Shown piece by piece: positions 39,587 to 47,161 of a stretch of DNA of 64,000 bases. The position numbers were made by a program, and so were the translations under genes. Location: assembly GCA_025800125.1 (NCBI GenBank), contig JAOXSF010000026.1:62001-126000 (forward strand), written 5' to 3'. The DNA is from Marinobacterium sp. GTDB taxonomy: Bacteria > Pseudomonadota > Gammaproteobacteria > Pseudomonadales > Balneatricaceae. Under the pieces are notes generated by a model. The model saw only the letters and a list, made by a program, of their open reading frames with translations, had not been told where the DNA came from and ran no database searches. Numbering within the stretch: the first letter of the stretch is position 1; each line of letters starts with the position of its first letter.

Positions 39587-40270
39587 ATGCGCAAGTTGTT
39601 TAAAGGTGAATTGCCGCAGGCGGTGCTGTTTGACCTTGATGGCACGTTGATTGACAGTGTTCCAGATCTTGGTCATGCCGTTGATCGTATGCTTCAGCGT
39701 ATGGGGCTGGTGCCAGTTGGTGAGACGGCTGTTCGCCAATGGGTTGGTAATGGTGCGCAGATGCTGGTAAAGCGAGCGTTAGTGCGTCACCTTAATACCG
39801 AGGGAGCGGTGCTGAATCCGGCAGTATTTGACCATGCGTATCAGCTGTTTCTGGAGTTTTATCGTCAGAAAACGGCTGAGCGTTCTGTGCTCTATCCCGG
39901 GGTGTCTGAATGCCTGCTGCAACTGCAGGCCGAGGGTGTAAAAATGGCGGTGGTTACCAATAAGCCGATGCAGTTTACTACACCGATGCTGGACGGGTTT
40001 GGATTGAGCGGCTACTTCGATTGCATACTGGGTGGAGACTCTTTGGCTGTGAAGAAGCCAGATCCACAACCGCTGCAGCATGCGATGAAAGTTTTGGGCA
40101 GTACGCCACAAACAACATTGATGGTCGGTGATTCTGTGAATGACTTGCAAGCCGCGCGGGCGGCGGGTTGTCCGGTAATCTGTGTACCCTATGGTTATAA
40201 CCATGGCAATAATATTGCTGATAGCAAGCCTGATATGATGGTTGAGCAGCTTGATCATATGCTCAGGTAG
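39587..40270 (+). CDS. gph: Phosphoglycolate phosphatase
   Basis: A 227-residue HAD-superfamily phosphatase. Motif I LFDLDGTLIDS, motif II VVTNK, a lysine in AVKKPDP and motif IV MVGDSVNDLQAA are intact. It removes 2-phosphoglycolate, which arises for example from repair of oxidised DNA ends. The frame is open upstream into rpe (39527), but MRKLFKGELPQAV with GGAG 9 bases before gives a start at 39587. It is co-transcribed with rpe. Confidence 0.93.
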   Translation: MRKLFKGELPQAVLFDLDGTLIDSVPDLGHAVDRMLQRMGLVPVGETAVRQWVGNGAQMLVKRALVRHLNTEGAVLNPAVFDHAYQLFLEFYRQKTAERSVLYPGVSECLLQLQAEGVKMAVVTNKPMQFTTPMLDGFGLSGYFDCILGGDSLAVKKPDPQPLQHAMKVLGSTPQTTLMVGDSVNDLQAARAAGCPVICVPYGYNHGNNIADSKPDMMVEQLDHMLR

Positions 40271-40287
40271 TCACGCTATTGGTGGCC

Positions 40288-40308
40288 GCACATAGCTTAG
40301 CTATGTGC
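40288..40308. terminator. Hairpin between convergent gph and the LysR gene
   Basis: A perfect 9-bp stem GCACATAGC/GCTATGTGC with loop TTA lies in the 41-base gap between convergent genes. No T-run follows, so it may stop transcription weakly or only protect the RNA ends. Confidence 0.5.
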
Positions 40309-40311
40309 TTG

Positions 40312-41259
40312 TCAAATACTGGGCAGAACTTCCTGCCCGGTATCCTCCCCGGTGTTTTTTTCCTGCTCCAGTACCAGGCGGGCATTGCTGATAACGGCCA
40401 GTACTGCCGGGTGGCGTATACGTCGCTCCAGGGATATGGCATAAAAGCGTTCACGAATAGAGTTAATCCGCCCCAGCGTCTGTACGTTGAACTGCTGTTC
40501 TATGGCTTCTTCCATTGCTGCCGGGCCGCAGAATATTCCGCTGCCAGCCTGCCCGAATGTGCCTAGCAATGCGTGATCTACACACTCGACAACGACCTGA
40601 GGGTGAAGATGCTGGCTATGTAGCCATTTCATCAGGCTGGCACCGATAACGGTGTCGTCAGTTGGCATCAGTAGAGGTGCGCCATTCAGGGAGTTGGGGA
40701 AATTTTCTGCATAGCATGCAGCTAGCGATGGTGCTGCAAACAGTGACAAGCTGCATTCGCCCAGCAGGTGATTATAAGCGCGCACCGGAAATGTAGAATC
40801 AACAGGTCTGTCTGTTAGTACCATATCGACTCGATGTGCGGCGAGATCGGCTAGCAGGGTTTCCATTGTGCCTTCACGGCATTGCAATCGAACGGGGTCG
40901 TCCAGCTCAATTACCGGTTCCAGTAATCGGTAGGAGACCAGTTTGGGGAGTACGTCGGCAATTCCTACATTAAAAGGGCGTCGTGATTCTCCCGGGTTTT
41001 TCAGCTGGTTCTGCAGGGCTTCACCCATGGCAAAAATCTGTTCTGCGTAATCGCGTGCCTGTTCTCCTGCGGTTGTGAGTACCAGTTGTCGCCCCTGCTT
41101 GCGAAACAGTGCTGTTTCCAGATTGTCTTCCAGTAATTTTATCTGGCCGGAGATCGTTTGCGGCGTAATTGCCAGCGCTTCTGCTGCACGAGCGATTGTG
41201 CCTTCCTGGGCTACGACCAGAAAGTACCTAAGATGTTTGAAATTCAGGTGGTGTAGCAT
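40312..41259 (-). CDS. nhaR: NhaR-like LysR-family regulator
   Basis: A 315-residue LysR-type regulator. The N-terminal helix-turn-helix (GTIARAAEALAITPQTISGQIKLLE) and the NFKHLRYFLVVAQEG start match NhaR, which activates the Na+/H+ antiporter nhaA in response to sodium in E. coli. The effector domain fills residues about 90-300. No antiporter gene is adjacent, so the target must lie elsewhere. Assignment within the LysR family is by resemblance of the DNA-binding half. Confidence 0.78.
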   Translation of the reverse strand: MLHHLNFKHLRYFLVVAQEGTIARAAEALAITPQTISGQIKLLEDNLETALFRKQGRQLVLTTAGEQARDYAEQIFAMGEALQNQLKNPGESRRPFNVGIADVLPKLVSYRLLEPVIELDDPVRLQCREGTMETLLADLAAHRVDMVLTDRPVDSTFPVRAYNHLLGECSLSLFAAPSLAACYAENFPNSLNGAPLLMPTDDTVIGASLMKWLHSQHLHPQVVVECVDHALLGTFGQAGSGIFCGPAAMEEAIEQQFNVQTLGRINSIRERFYAISLERRIRHPAVLAVISNARLVLEQEKNTGEDTGQEVLPSI

Positions 41260-41332
41260 TGTTCGAAAAATCCGATGCTTTTGGAAATGAAATTCGAGTT
41301 TTTCTTATAAGGGGGGGCAGTATACTCGATTT

Positions 41333-41433
41333 CCAGAGATACAGGTCTCCCCAAAGTCCTGGTTACCCCGCTCACAGGTATCAGGCTCTTATCACAAGCT
41401 TACTTGCACCCCGGCATTGCTGGGGTTTTTTTT
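41333..41433 (+). ncRNA. Candidate small RNA
   Basis: About 100 bases between a TATACT hexamer (41321-41326) and a strong intrinsic terminator (41408-41433), with no open frame between them and no plus-strand gene for 270 bases upstream. A terminator without an upstream gene is the main evidence. The -35 region is poor. I do not recognise the sequence as a known family. Confidence 0.4.
41408..41433 (+). terminator. Strong intrinsic terminator without an upstream gene
   Basis: ACCCCGG/CTGGGGT (41408-41414 with 41420-41426, one G-T pair), a 5-base loop and nine T. Confidence 0.85.
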
Positions 41434-41526
41434 GTAAGGCTGTTTTGGTTTGAGGAGAAAGAGGCTGGCTGATTTGTTTTGAGGCCTTCGATACGTGAAG
41501 TTATTTCATGACAGGACATGAAAACC

Positions 41527-41559
41527 AAAAAAGCCCTGATAGATTATCAGGGCTTTTTT
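41527..41559. terminator. Terminator of tRNA-Ser copy 1
   Basis: A 9-bp perfect stem GCCCTGATA/TATCAGGGC (41533-41541 with 41545-41553) flanked by six A and six T lies 12 bases past the tRNA CCA end on the minus strand. Confidence 0.92.
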
Positions 41560-41570
41560 GTTCAAATTCG

Positions 41571-41658
41571 TGGCGGTGAGGGAGGGATTCGAACCCTCGA
41601 TACGTTTCCGTATACACACTTTCCAGGCGTGCTCCTTCGGCCACTCGGACACCTCACC
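41571..41658 (-). tRNA. tRNA-Ser (GGA), copy 1
   Basis: An 88-base class II tRNA on the minus strand. The acceptor stem GGTGAGG/CCTCACC, T-loop GGTTCGAATCC, long variable arm, anticodon loop CTGGAAA (anticodon GGA, reading UCC and UCU) and encoded CCA are all visible. An identical gene lies at 52855-52942. Confidence 0.97.
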
Positions 41659-42008
41659 ACATTGTTGCTGCTGGGCTCTGCCTCACCAGCGGCGCGTATA
41701 TTATGACTAACTTGTTGCTACTGCAAGTTTTTTTTAAAAGAATATCCAATCCTGGTGTTAGGTAATTTGATTAATCTGTTGTGGCAAGTAGTTTGGCAAG
41801 AATCCGGATAAGAGTCAGATTGAGCCTGAAAATCGTTCGCAACAGTCTTTTCAACTATATGATTTTAAAGGGTTTTTTGTTGAAGGCTTATAATTTGAAC
41901 AGTATGCTTTCGTTCATGCAATGACGGCTGGCAAGGCTATCATTGATAAGTAGCACGTAATAATACAGATACAGCCATCGCTTGGTGGCCGGTAACAGGA
42001 GAGGAATC
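41659..42008. other. Non-coding stretch upstream of the bacterioferritin pair
   Basis: This 350-base gap holds the promoters of the tRNA (minus) and of the bacterioferritin operon (plus). TATAAT at 41889-41894 is a perfect -10 with no good -35, about 115 bases before the first bfr ATG. ATCATTGAT at about 41938-41946 is a short palindrome that resembles part of a Fur site, but this is weak. Confidence 0.45.
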
Positions 42009-42473
42009 ATGCAAGGGGATAAAAAGGTTATTGAGTATCTGAATAGGGTACTGACCTGTGAACTGACATCCATTAATCAGTACTTTCTGCACGCACGCAT
42101 GTTTCGCAACTGGGGGCTGGAAGCACTCAATAGCAAAGCCTATAAGAAATCAATCAAGGATATGAAACAGGCTGATGAGCTGATTGAGCGTATTTTATTT
42201 CTGGAAGGCTTGCCCAACTTGCAGCACCTTGAGCGATTGCGCATTGGTGAACATACGGAAGAGATGCTTGGTTGTGATATGGCTTTTCAGCTGGAGCAAT
42301 TGACACTGCTACGCGAAGCCATCGTTTATTGTGAAAGCAGCAAGGATTTCGTCAGCAGAGAGCTGTTGCAGTCCATCCTTGAGTATGAAGAAGAGTATGT
42401 TGACTGGCTGGAAACTCAGCAGCACTTGTTAAAAGAACTGGGTAGTGAGAACTATCTTCAAGCCATGCTTTAA
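42009..42473 (+). CDS. bfr: Bacterioferritin, haem-binding subunit without ferroxidase centre
   Basis: A 154-residue four-helix bacterioferritin that aligns with the E. coli protein without gaps through residue 130. It keeps the haem ligand Met52 and ferroxidase residues Glu18 and Glu127, but the other four are changed: Glu51 to Asp, His54 to Gln, Glu94 to Gln and His130 to Tyr. It should therefore bind haem but not oxidise iron efficiently. AGGAG lies 8 bases before the ATG. The next gene, 14 bases on, encodes a subunit with the opposite pattern, so a mixed 24-mer iron-storage shell is likely. Confidence 0.93.
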   Translation: MQGDKKVIEYLNRVLTCELTSINQYFLHARMFRNWGLEALNSKAYKKSIKDMKQADELIERILFLEGLPNLQHLERLRIGEHTEEMLGCDMAFQLEQLTLLREAIVYCESSKDFVSRELLQSILEYEEEYVDWLETQQHLLKELGSENYLQAML

Positions 42474-42487
42474 GAGGAATGAATGAG

Positions 42488-42955
42488 ATGAAAGGTAAAC
42501 AGAACGTAATTGATGCTCTGAATCGTTTGCTGGCCAGCGAGCTGACGGCAATGGACCAGTATTTTATTCATTCCCGTATGTATGATGACTGGGGATTGCA
42601 AAAGCTGCATGAGCGAATTGCCCACGAATTTGAGGATGAGAAAGGCCACGCTTCGCTGCTGATTGAACGCATTCTATTTCTTGAGGGCAAGCCGTGTATG
42701 GATAAGCGGGAAGCTTTACAGATTGGTGATGATGTCCCCAGTATGCTGCAAAATGATCTGAATGTTGAATATGCCGTCGATCAGATGTTGAAAGATACAA
42801 TTGCTTTGTGTGAACAGGAACAGGATTTCCAGACGCGCAACATGCTGAATACCCTTCTTGAAGATACTGAGATGGACCATGCTTACTGGCTGGAGAAACA
42901 GCTGGGGCTGATTAAACGCATTGGTTTGCAGAACTATTTGCAATCTCAGATGTAA
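42488..42955 (+). CDS. bfr: Bacterioferritin, ferroxidase subunit without haem ligand
   Basis: A 155-residue bacterioferritin. All six ferroxidase ligands are present (Glu18, Glu51, His54, Glu94, and Glu/His at 128/131 after a one-residue insertion), but the haem ligand Met52 is Lys. It should oxidise Fe(II) and depend on the partner subunit for haem-mediated iron release. The start MKGKQNVIDAL matches the family, and GAGG right after the previous stop provides the ribosome site. An ATG at 42479 is too close to that site. No bfd (bacterioferritin reductase partner) is adjacent. Confidence 0.94.
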   Translation: MKGKQNVIDALNRLLASELTAMDQYFIHSRMYDDWGLQKLHERIAHEFEDEKGHASLLIERILFLEGKPCMDKREALQIGDDVPSMLQNDLNVEYAVDQMLKDTIALCEQEQDFQTRNMLNTLLEDTEMDHAYWLEKQLGLIKRIGLQNYLQSQM

Positions 42956-43253
42956 TTTTTACTGATCTTCCCTGCCTGCCCTGGTTGTTTTCGATAGTTC
43001 TGTCGTATCACATGTTATAAGGTTTATGGCGTGTGGTTGTTCTTATCGGATAAGCTTGTGGCAGGTTTGTTCTGCTACTTCCTCCTGCCTGTGCTGAATG
43101 TATTCTCTGATTTCTGTGCCAGCTGCTTCTGTTATCCTCCAGATAAAGTTTTTACTGAAAAAACAAGCCTCTATTGTCGGTAATCAAACGCTGGCTGCTC
43201 GGTCTGTATAGTCTTTACGCGTGCCAGATAATCTATGATGTAAGGATACCCTC

Positions 43254-44156
43254 GTGACTGTAACTACCGCTATTATTCCCGTTGCTGGGCTAGGTACTCG
43301 AGTGCTCCCCGCCAGCAAATCTATTCCGAAAGAGATGTTACCCGTTGTTGATAAGCCTGCCATTCAGTACGTTGTTGAAGAAGCTGTGGCCGCAGGTATT
43401 ACACAAATTGTGCTGGTAACGAGATCTGGTAAAGAGGCGATCGAAAATCATTTTGATCGTAATTTTGAGCTTGAGCACATTTTAGCGAGCAAGAAGAAAA
43501 CGGCGTTACTGGATAGTATCCGTAATGTAGTACCTGAACATGTCAGTATCACCAGTGTCCGCCAGAACAGTCCTGCGGGTCTTGGCCATGCTGTACATTG
43601 TGCTGCATCAATAACAGGTGATCGCCCATTTGCTGTACTGTTGCCAGATGTGCTGGTTCAGAATCAGGGTGGTCAGAATGATCTGCGGCAGATGATAGCG
43701 CTATATGAAAAGCAGCAGTATGCGCAAATTATGGTAGAGGCTGTACCGCAGGACAGGGTCGGCAGTTACGGTATTGTTGATTGTAGAGGAGAGATTCCCG
43801 CGTCAGGCCAGTCTGTACCGCTTATGGCTATGGTCGAAAAGCCCGCGCCAGACGAAGCGCCATCAAATCTTGCTATTACTGGGCGCTATATTCTTCCTGG
43901 CCGTGTCATGACATTGCTGGAGGATATACAACCAGGAGCAGGGGGAGAGATACAGCTGACTGATGCTATTCAGGCGTTGACATTGGAAAGTACTGTCGAG
44001 GCTTATCAGATGCAGGGAGCTAGCCATGATTGTGGCAATAAGGCTGGCTACTTGCTGGCAAATGTCAGTTATGGGCTTGTGCATCCTGAAACAGCTGCCG
44101 AGTTGAGAGATTTTTTGTCTTCATATGGAATAGATCATCATGCGCGCTCTGACTGA
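43254..44156 (+). CDS. galU: UTP-glucose-1-phosphate uridylyltransferase
   Basis: A 300-residue enzyme that makes UDP-glucose from UTP and glucose 1-phosphate, the precursor for exopolysaccharide, LPS core and other glycans. IIPVAGLGTRVLPASKSIPKE is the nucleotide-binding start, and DKPAIQYVVEEA, LGHAV and AMVEKP follow. Translation begins at GTG, with AAGGA 7 bases before. It overlaps pgi by 17 bases, so galU-pgi-ugd-like form one operon that supplies sugar nucleotides. Confidence 0.95.
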   Translation: MTVTTAIIPVAGLGTRVLPASKSIPKEMLPVVDKPAIQYVVEEAVAAGITQIVLVTRSGKEAIENHFDRNFELEHILASKKKTALLDSIRNVVPEHVSITSVRQNSPAGLGHAVHCAASITGDRPFAVLLPDVLVQNQGGQNDLRQMIALYEKQQYAQIMVEAVPQDRVGSYGIVDCRGEIPASGQSVPLMAMVEKPAPDEAPSNLAITGRYILPGRVMTLLEDIQPGAGGEIQLTDAIQALTLESTVEAYQMQGASHDCGNKAGYLLANVSYGLVHPETAAELRDFLSSYGIDHHARSD

Positions 44157-45792
44157 GTCTGTTGCCTGGAATAATCTGCAGCAGCATGCTTGTGCAGCAA
44201 AGCAGCAGCACCTGGCGGCACTATTTGCACAAGACCCTCAACGATTCAAACGATTCAGCTTTCAGCAGGGATCTCTGTTGCTGGATCTTTCCAAGCAACG
44301 AATTTCGATTGAAACCGTAGAGTTGTTACTGCAACTTGCGGCCCAGCAGGAGTTGCCTGCCCGTATTGAGGCGTTGTTTCGTGGTGATATTGTTAATTGC
44401 TCGGAGCAGCGTCCAGCACTGCATACGGCATTGCGTGAGCCTGAAGGCACCGTTGTCCGGGTAGATGGTAAGAATATTGTGCCGGATATTCAGCGTAATC
44501 TTGTGCGAATGAAGGTGCTGGTAGATGCTATTCATAGCCAGCAATGGCGAGGATATGCCGGAGATGCGATTGATACCATCGTTTGCATCGGAGTGGGAGG
44601 TTCAGACTTGGGACCTGTGATGACCTGCAGGGCGTTGGCCGAATTTGCTCCTGAGCCTGCGGCACACCTTAAAATGCACTTTGTATCATCCATGGATGGT
44701 AGTCAGCTGGCGCGAGAATTGCAGAAGCTGATACCTGAGCGAACACTGTTTATCGTTGCGTCCAAGTCGTTTTCTACAATTGATACCATGGCGAATGCTT
44801 CTACAGCGCGTGCCTGGCTTGAAAAATACACTGATGCGCCTGTAGAGGTTTTGTTGGAGCGTCACTTTATAGGCATCTCCGCAACCGCGGCGCGTATGAC
44901 AGAGTGGGGGATTCACCCGGAGCATCAGCTTGAAATGTGGTCGTGGGTGGGCGGCCGTTTTTCCATGTGGTCTGCTATTGGTTTGCCTGTAGCACTGCAT
45001 ATCGGTTATCAGGGCTTTTTACGTTTGCTTGAAGGCGCGCATCAGATGGATCTGCACTTCAGGCATAGCAGGCTTGAACAAAACCTGCCTGTATTATTGG
45101 CATTGACTGAAATCTGGAATATCAATTTTCTGGGTATCCACGCCCATGCTATTTTGCCCTATGACGGACGTCTTCAGCATTTACCTGCCTACCTTGAGCA
45201 GTTGCAGATGGAAAGTAATGGTAAAAGCACTACTCGTCATAATCAGTCTGTTAGTTATCGCACTTGCCCGGTACTTTGGGGGGAGATTGGCCCGAACGCT
45301 CAGCATGCGTTTTACCAGCTATTGCATCAGGGTACAGAAGATGTGATGTGTGATTTTGTTGTGAGTGCGCGTCGCTATAGTCATCGCAAGAATGATGAAT
45401 TGCGGCATCAGCATCATCTAGCACAAGCGAACTTGCTGGCACAATCACGCCTGCTTGCTTTTGGAGATCATGCTTTGCCACCTGATGCCCATACGCCAGC
45501 TTACAAACGCTATGCGGGTAATCAGCCCAGTACAACTATATTACTGGATCAGCTGACACCTGAGACGTTTGGCCAGTTGATTGCATTGTATGAACATAAG
45601 GTGTTTGTGCAGGCGATGGTATGGGATATAAATCCGTTTGATCAATGGGGGGTTGAACAGGGAAAAGTTATGGCAACTCAGCTGATGCCTGTGTTGACTG
45701 ACAGTTCTGTAGCGCTTGATGCAGAGCTGGATAGCTCTACTGCTAACCTTGTTAGAGCAATCCGCCATGAACAGAAGCAGGAAAATATATGA
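44140..45792 (+). CDS. pgi: Glucose-6-phosphate isomerase
   Basis: A 550-residue enzyme interconverting glucose 6-phosphate and fructose 6-phosphate. VGVGGSDLGPVM, ASKSFST, the ESNGKS catalytic segment and the late VFVQAMVWDINPFDQWGVEQGK are intact, with normal family length. It overlaps galU by 17 bases and the following dehydrogenase-like gene by four. Its presence between galU and ugd links central carbon flow to UDP-sugar synthesis. Confidence 0.96.
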   Translation: MRALTESVAWNNLQQHACAAKQQHLAALFAQDPQRFKRFSFQQGSLLLDLSKQRISIETVELLLQLAAQQELPARIEALFRGDIVNCSEQRPALHTALREPEGTVVRVDGKNIVPDIQRNLVRMKVLVDAIHSQQWRGYAGDAIDTIVCIGVGGSDLGPVMTCRALAEFAPEPAAHLKMHFVSSMDGSQLARELQKLIPERTLFIVASKSFSTIDTMANASTARAWLEKYTDAPVEVLLERHFIGISATAARMTEWGIHPEHQLEMWSWVGGRFSMWSAIGLPVALHIGYQGFLRLLEGAHQMDLHFRHSRLEQNLPVLLALTEIWNINFLGIHAHAILPYDGRLQHLPAYLEQLQMESNGKSTTRHNQSVSYRTCPVLWGEIGPNAQHAFYQLLHQGTEDVMCDFVVSARRYSHRKNDELRHQHHLAQANLLAQSRLLAFGDHALPPDAHTPAYKRYAGNQPSTTILLDQLTPETFGQLIALYEHKVFVQAMVWDINPFDQWGVEQGKVMATQLMPVLTDSSVALDAELDSSTANLVRAIRHEQKQENI

Positions 45793-47075
45793 AGATATCC
45801 ATCTGGGGCCGAGAATTAAGTGCCTGGGTTGCAGGTGCAGCCTTGGCGAGAGCGGGTAACCATATTGCGTTTTGTTCACTGGGAGAGCAAGCCTTGGCTG
45901 ATGATCTCATTGTCCAAAGTGAGCCCGGATTAAAAGAGCTGCTATTGAGTCAGTACAATGCTGGCCGTATTCAGTTTTTAGAGCATGATAGTTTTTGTTC
46001 TGACTGTTATGAAAATGAAGTGCATTGGTTAGCATACGGTGCGGGCGAATATGACCAGGCAGTTTATTTAGTACAGAAGCTGGCTCGTACTCATACTGGA
46101 CAGCTTCTGTTAATAAATCAAAGTTACTTTAATCTAGGTGCTACAGAGTCATTGGCTTCCTATCTGGATAGCAAATGTGGACAGTTTATTGCCTGTTTGC
46201 CAAGTACGTTGTCAGAAGGTAGTGCTTTGAATGATTTCTTAAGCCCTGCTTCTTTTATTGCTGGCTGTGACCAATCACAAGCCTTTAGTCATATCCGTGC
46301 ACTCCTGCGGCCATTTATGAATAATATTAAGGAGTTGCAATTAATGTCGGCCAGGGAAGCTGAATTTACCAAATTCGCGATTAATGGCATGCTTGCGTTA
46401 AGGCTTGGTTATATCAATGAAATGGCCAACCTTGCTGATAGCATTAATGTAGATATAGAGCGTGTGCGTGACGCTATGATCAGCGACTATAGAATAGGCC
46501 CCCACCACCTATCGCCTGGCTGTGGTTTTGGTGGAAGTGTTTTCTCTATCTATATTCGTGGTCTGATAGAGGCGTTCCAGCATCGTCAATTACCGTCCAT
46601 TCTTAATACGCTGATAGATGAAAATGAGCGGCAGAAAGAGTTGCCGTTTAGAAAACTTTGGCAGCACTTTGCTTGTGATGTTCGGGGCAAGACTTTCACC
46701 ATATGGGGGGCATCATTCAAACCTCTGACTGCAAATATTAGTAATGCACCTGCACTTAAAATTATTGATGCTTTACTGGCTCAGGGCTGTAGTGTGCGAG
46801 TCCATGACCCAGCGGCATTAGAAAATTTGAAGTCATACTATGATTGTAACAAGAGAGGAAAAGTTGAGAGCCTTGAGTTATGTGTTGATATGTATGAAGC
46901 GTTAAATAATAGTTCAGGTTTGATACTGGCCACAGAGTGGAAACAATACTTTTCTCCTGATTATAAAGAGCTAAGGAAGCGTATGGTTGTTCCGTTAATT
47001 ATTGATGGGCGGAATATATACGATCGAGAATACCTTCAGGATACCGGCTTTATATACTATGGTGTTGGCAGATAG
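45789..47075 (+). CDS. UDP-glucose dehydrogenase-like protein, probably inactive
   Basis: A 428-residue protein with the three-part layout of UDP-glucose/GDP-mannose dehydrogenases: landmarks ACLPSTLSEGSALNDF, AEFTKFAINGMLALRLGYIN (Lys195 kept) and YRIGPHHLSPGCGFGGS. The catalytic cysteine that follows GGS in active enzymes (usually C-F/L-P-K-D) is Val251 here, with FSIY after it, and the NAD-binding GxGxxG at the N-terminus reads GRELSA. It therefore probably cannot oxidise UDP-glucose. It may be a regulatory or structural relative. It overlaps pgi by four bases and is AT-richer than galU and pgi. Confidence 0.82.
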   Translation: MKISIWGRELSAWVAGAALARAGNHIAFCSLGEQALADDLIVQSEPGLKELLLSQYNAGRIQFLEHDSFCSDCYENEVHWLAYGAGEYDQAVYLVQKLARTHTGQLLLINQSYFNLGATESLASYLDSKCGQFIACLPSTLSEGSALNDFLSPASFIAGCDQSQAFSHIRALLRPFMNNIKELQLMSAREAEFTKFAINGMLALRLGYINEMANLADSINVDIERVRDAMISDYRIGPHHLSPGCGFGGSVFSIYIRGLIEAFQHRQLPSILNTLIDENERQKELPFRKLWQHFACDVRGKTFTIWGASFKPLTANISNAPALKIIDALLAQGCSVRVHDPAALENLKSYYDCNKRGKVESLELCVDMYEALNNSSGLILATEWKQYFSPDYKELRKRMVVPLIIDGRNIYDREYLQDTGFIYYGVGR

Positions 47076-47099
47076 CTGTTGTGCTGTATATGTATTTTG

Positions 47100-47127
47100 A
47101 AAAGCCTGCTTTCTTGCAGGCTTTTTT
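47100..47127. terminator. Bidirectional terminator between the ugd-like gene and wzc
   Basis: A 10-bp perfect stem AAAAGCCTGC/GCAGGCTTTT (47100-47109 with 47116-47125) is followed by T on plus and preceded by A, so it works on both strands. Confidence 0.9.
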
Positions 47128-47161
47128 ATATTATTTGGCTTTGAAGATGAAAGATAGTTGT

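Noticed and set aside
41518-41706. Open frames reading through the two tRNA-Ser genes (also 52757-53173)
   Set aside because: They are encoded mostly by tRNA and terminator sequence and share the same translated segment only because the tRNAs are identical.
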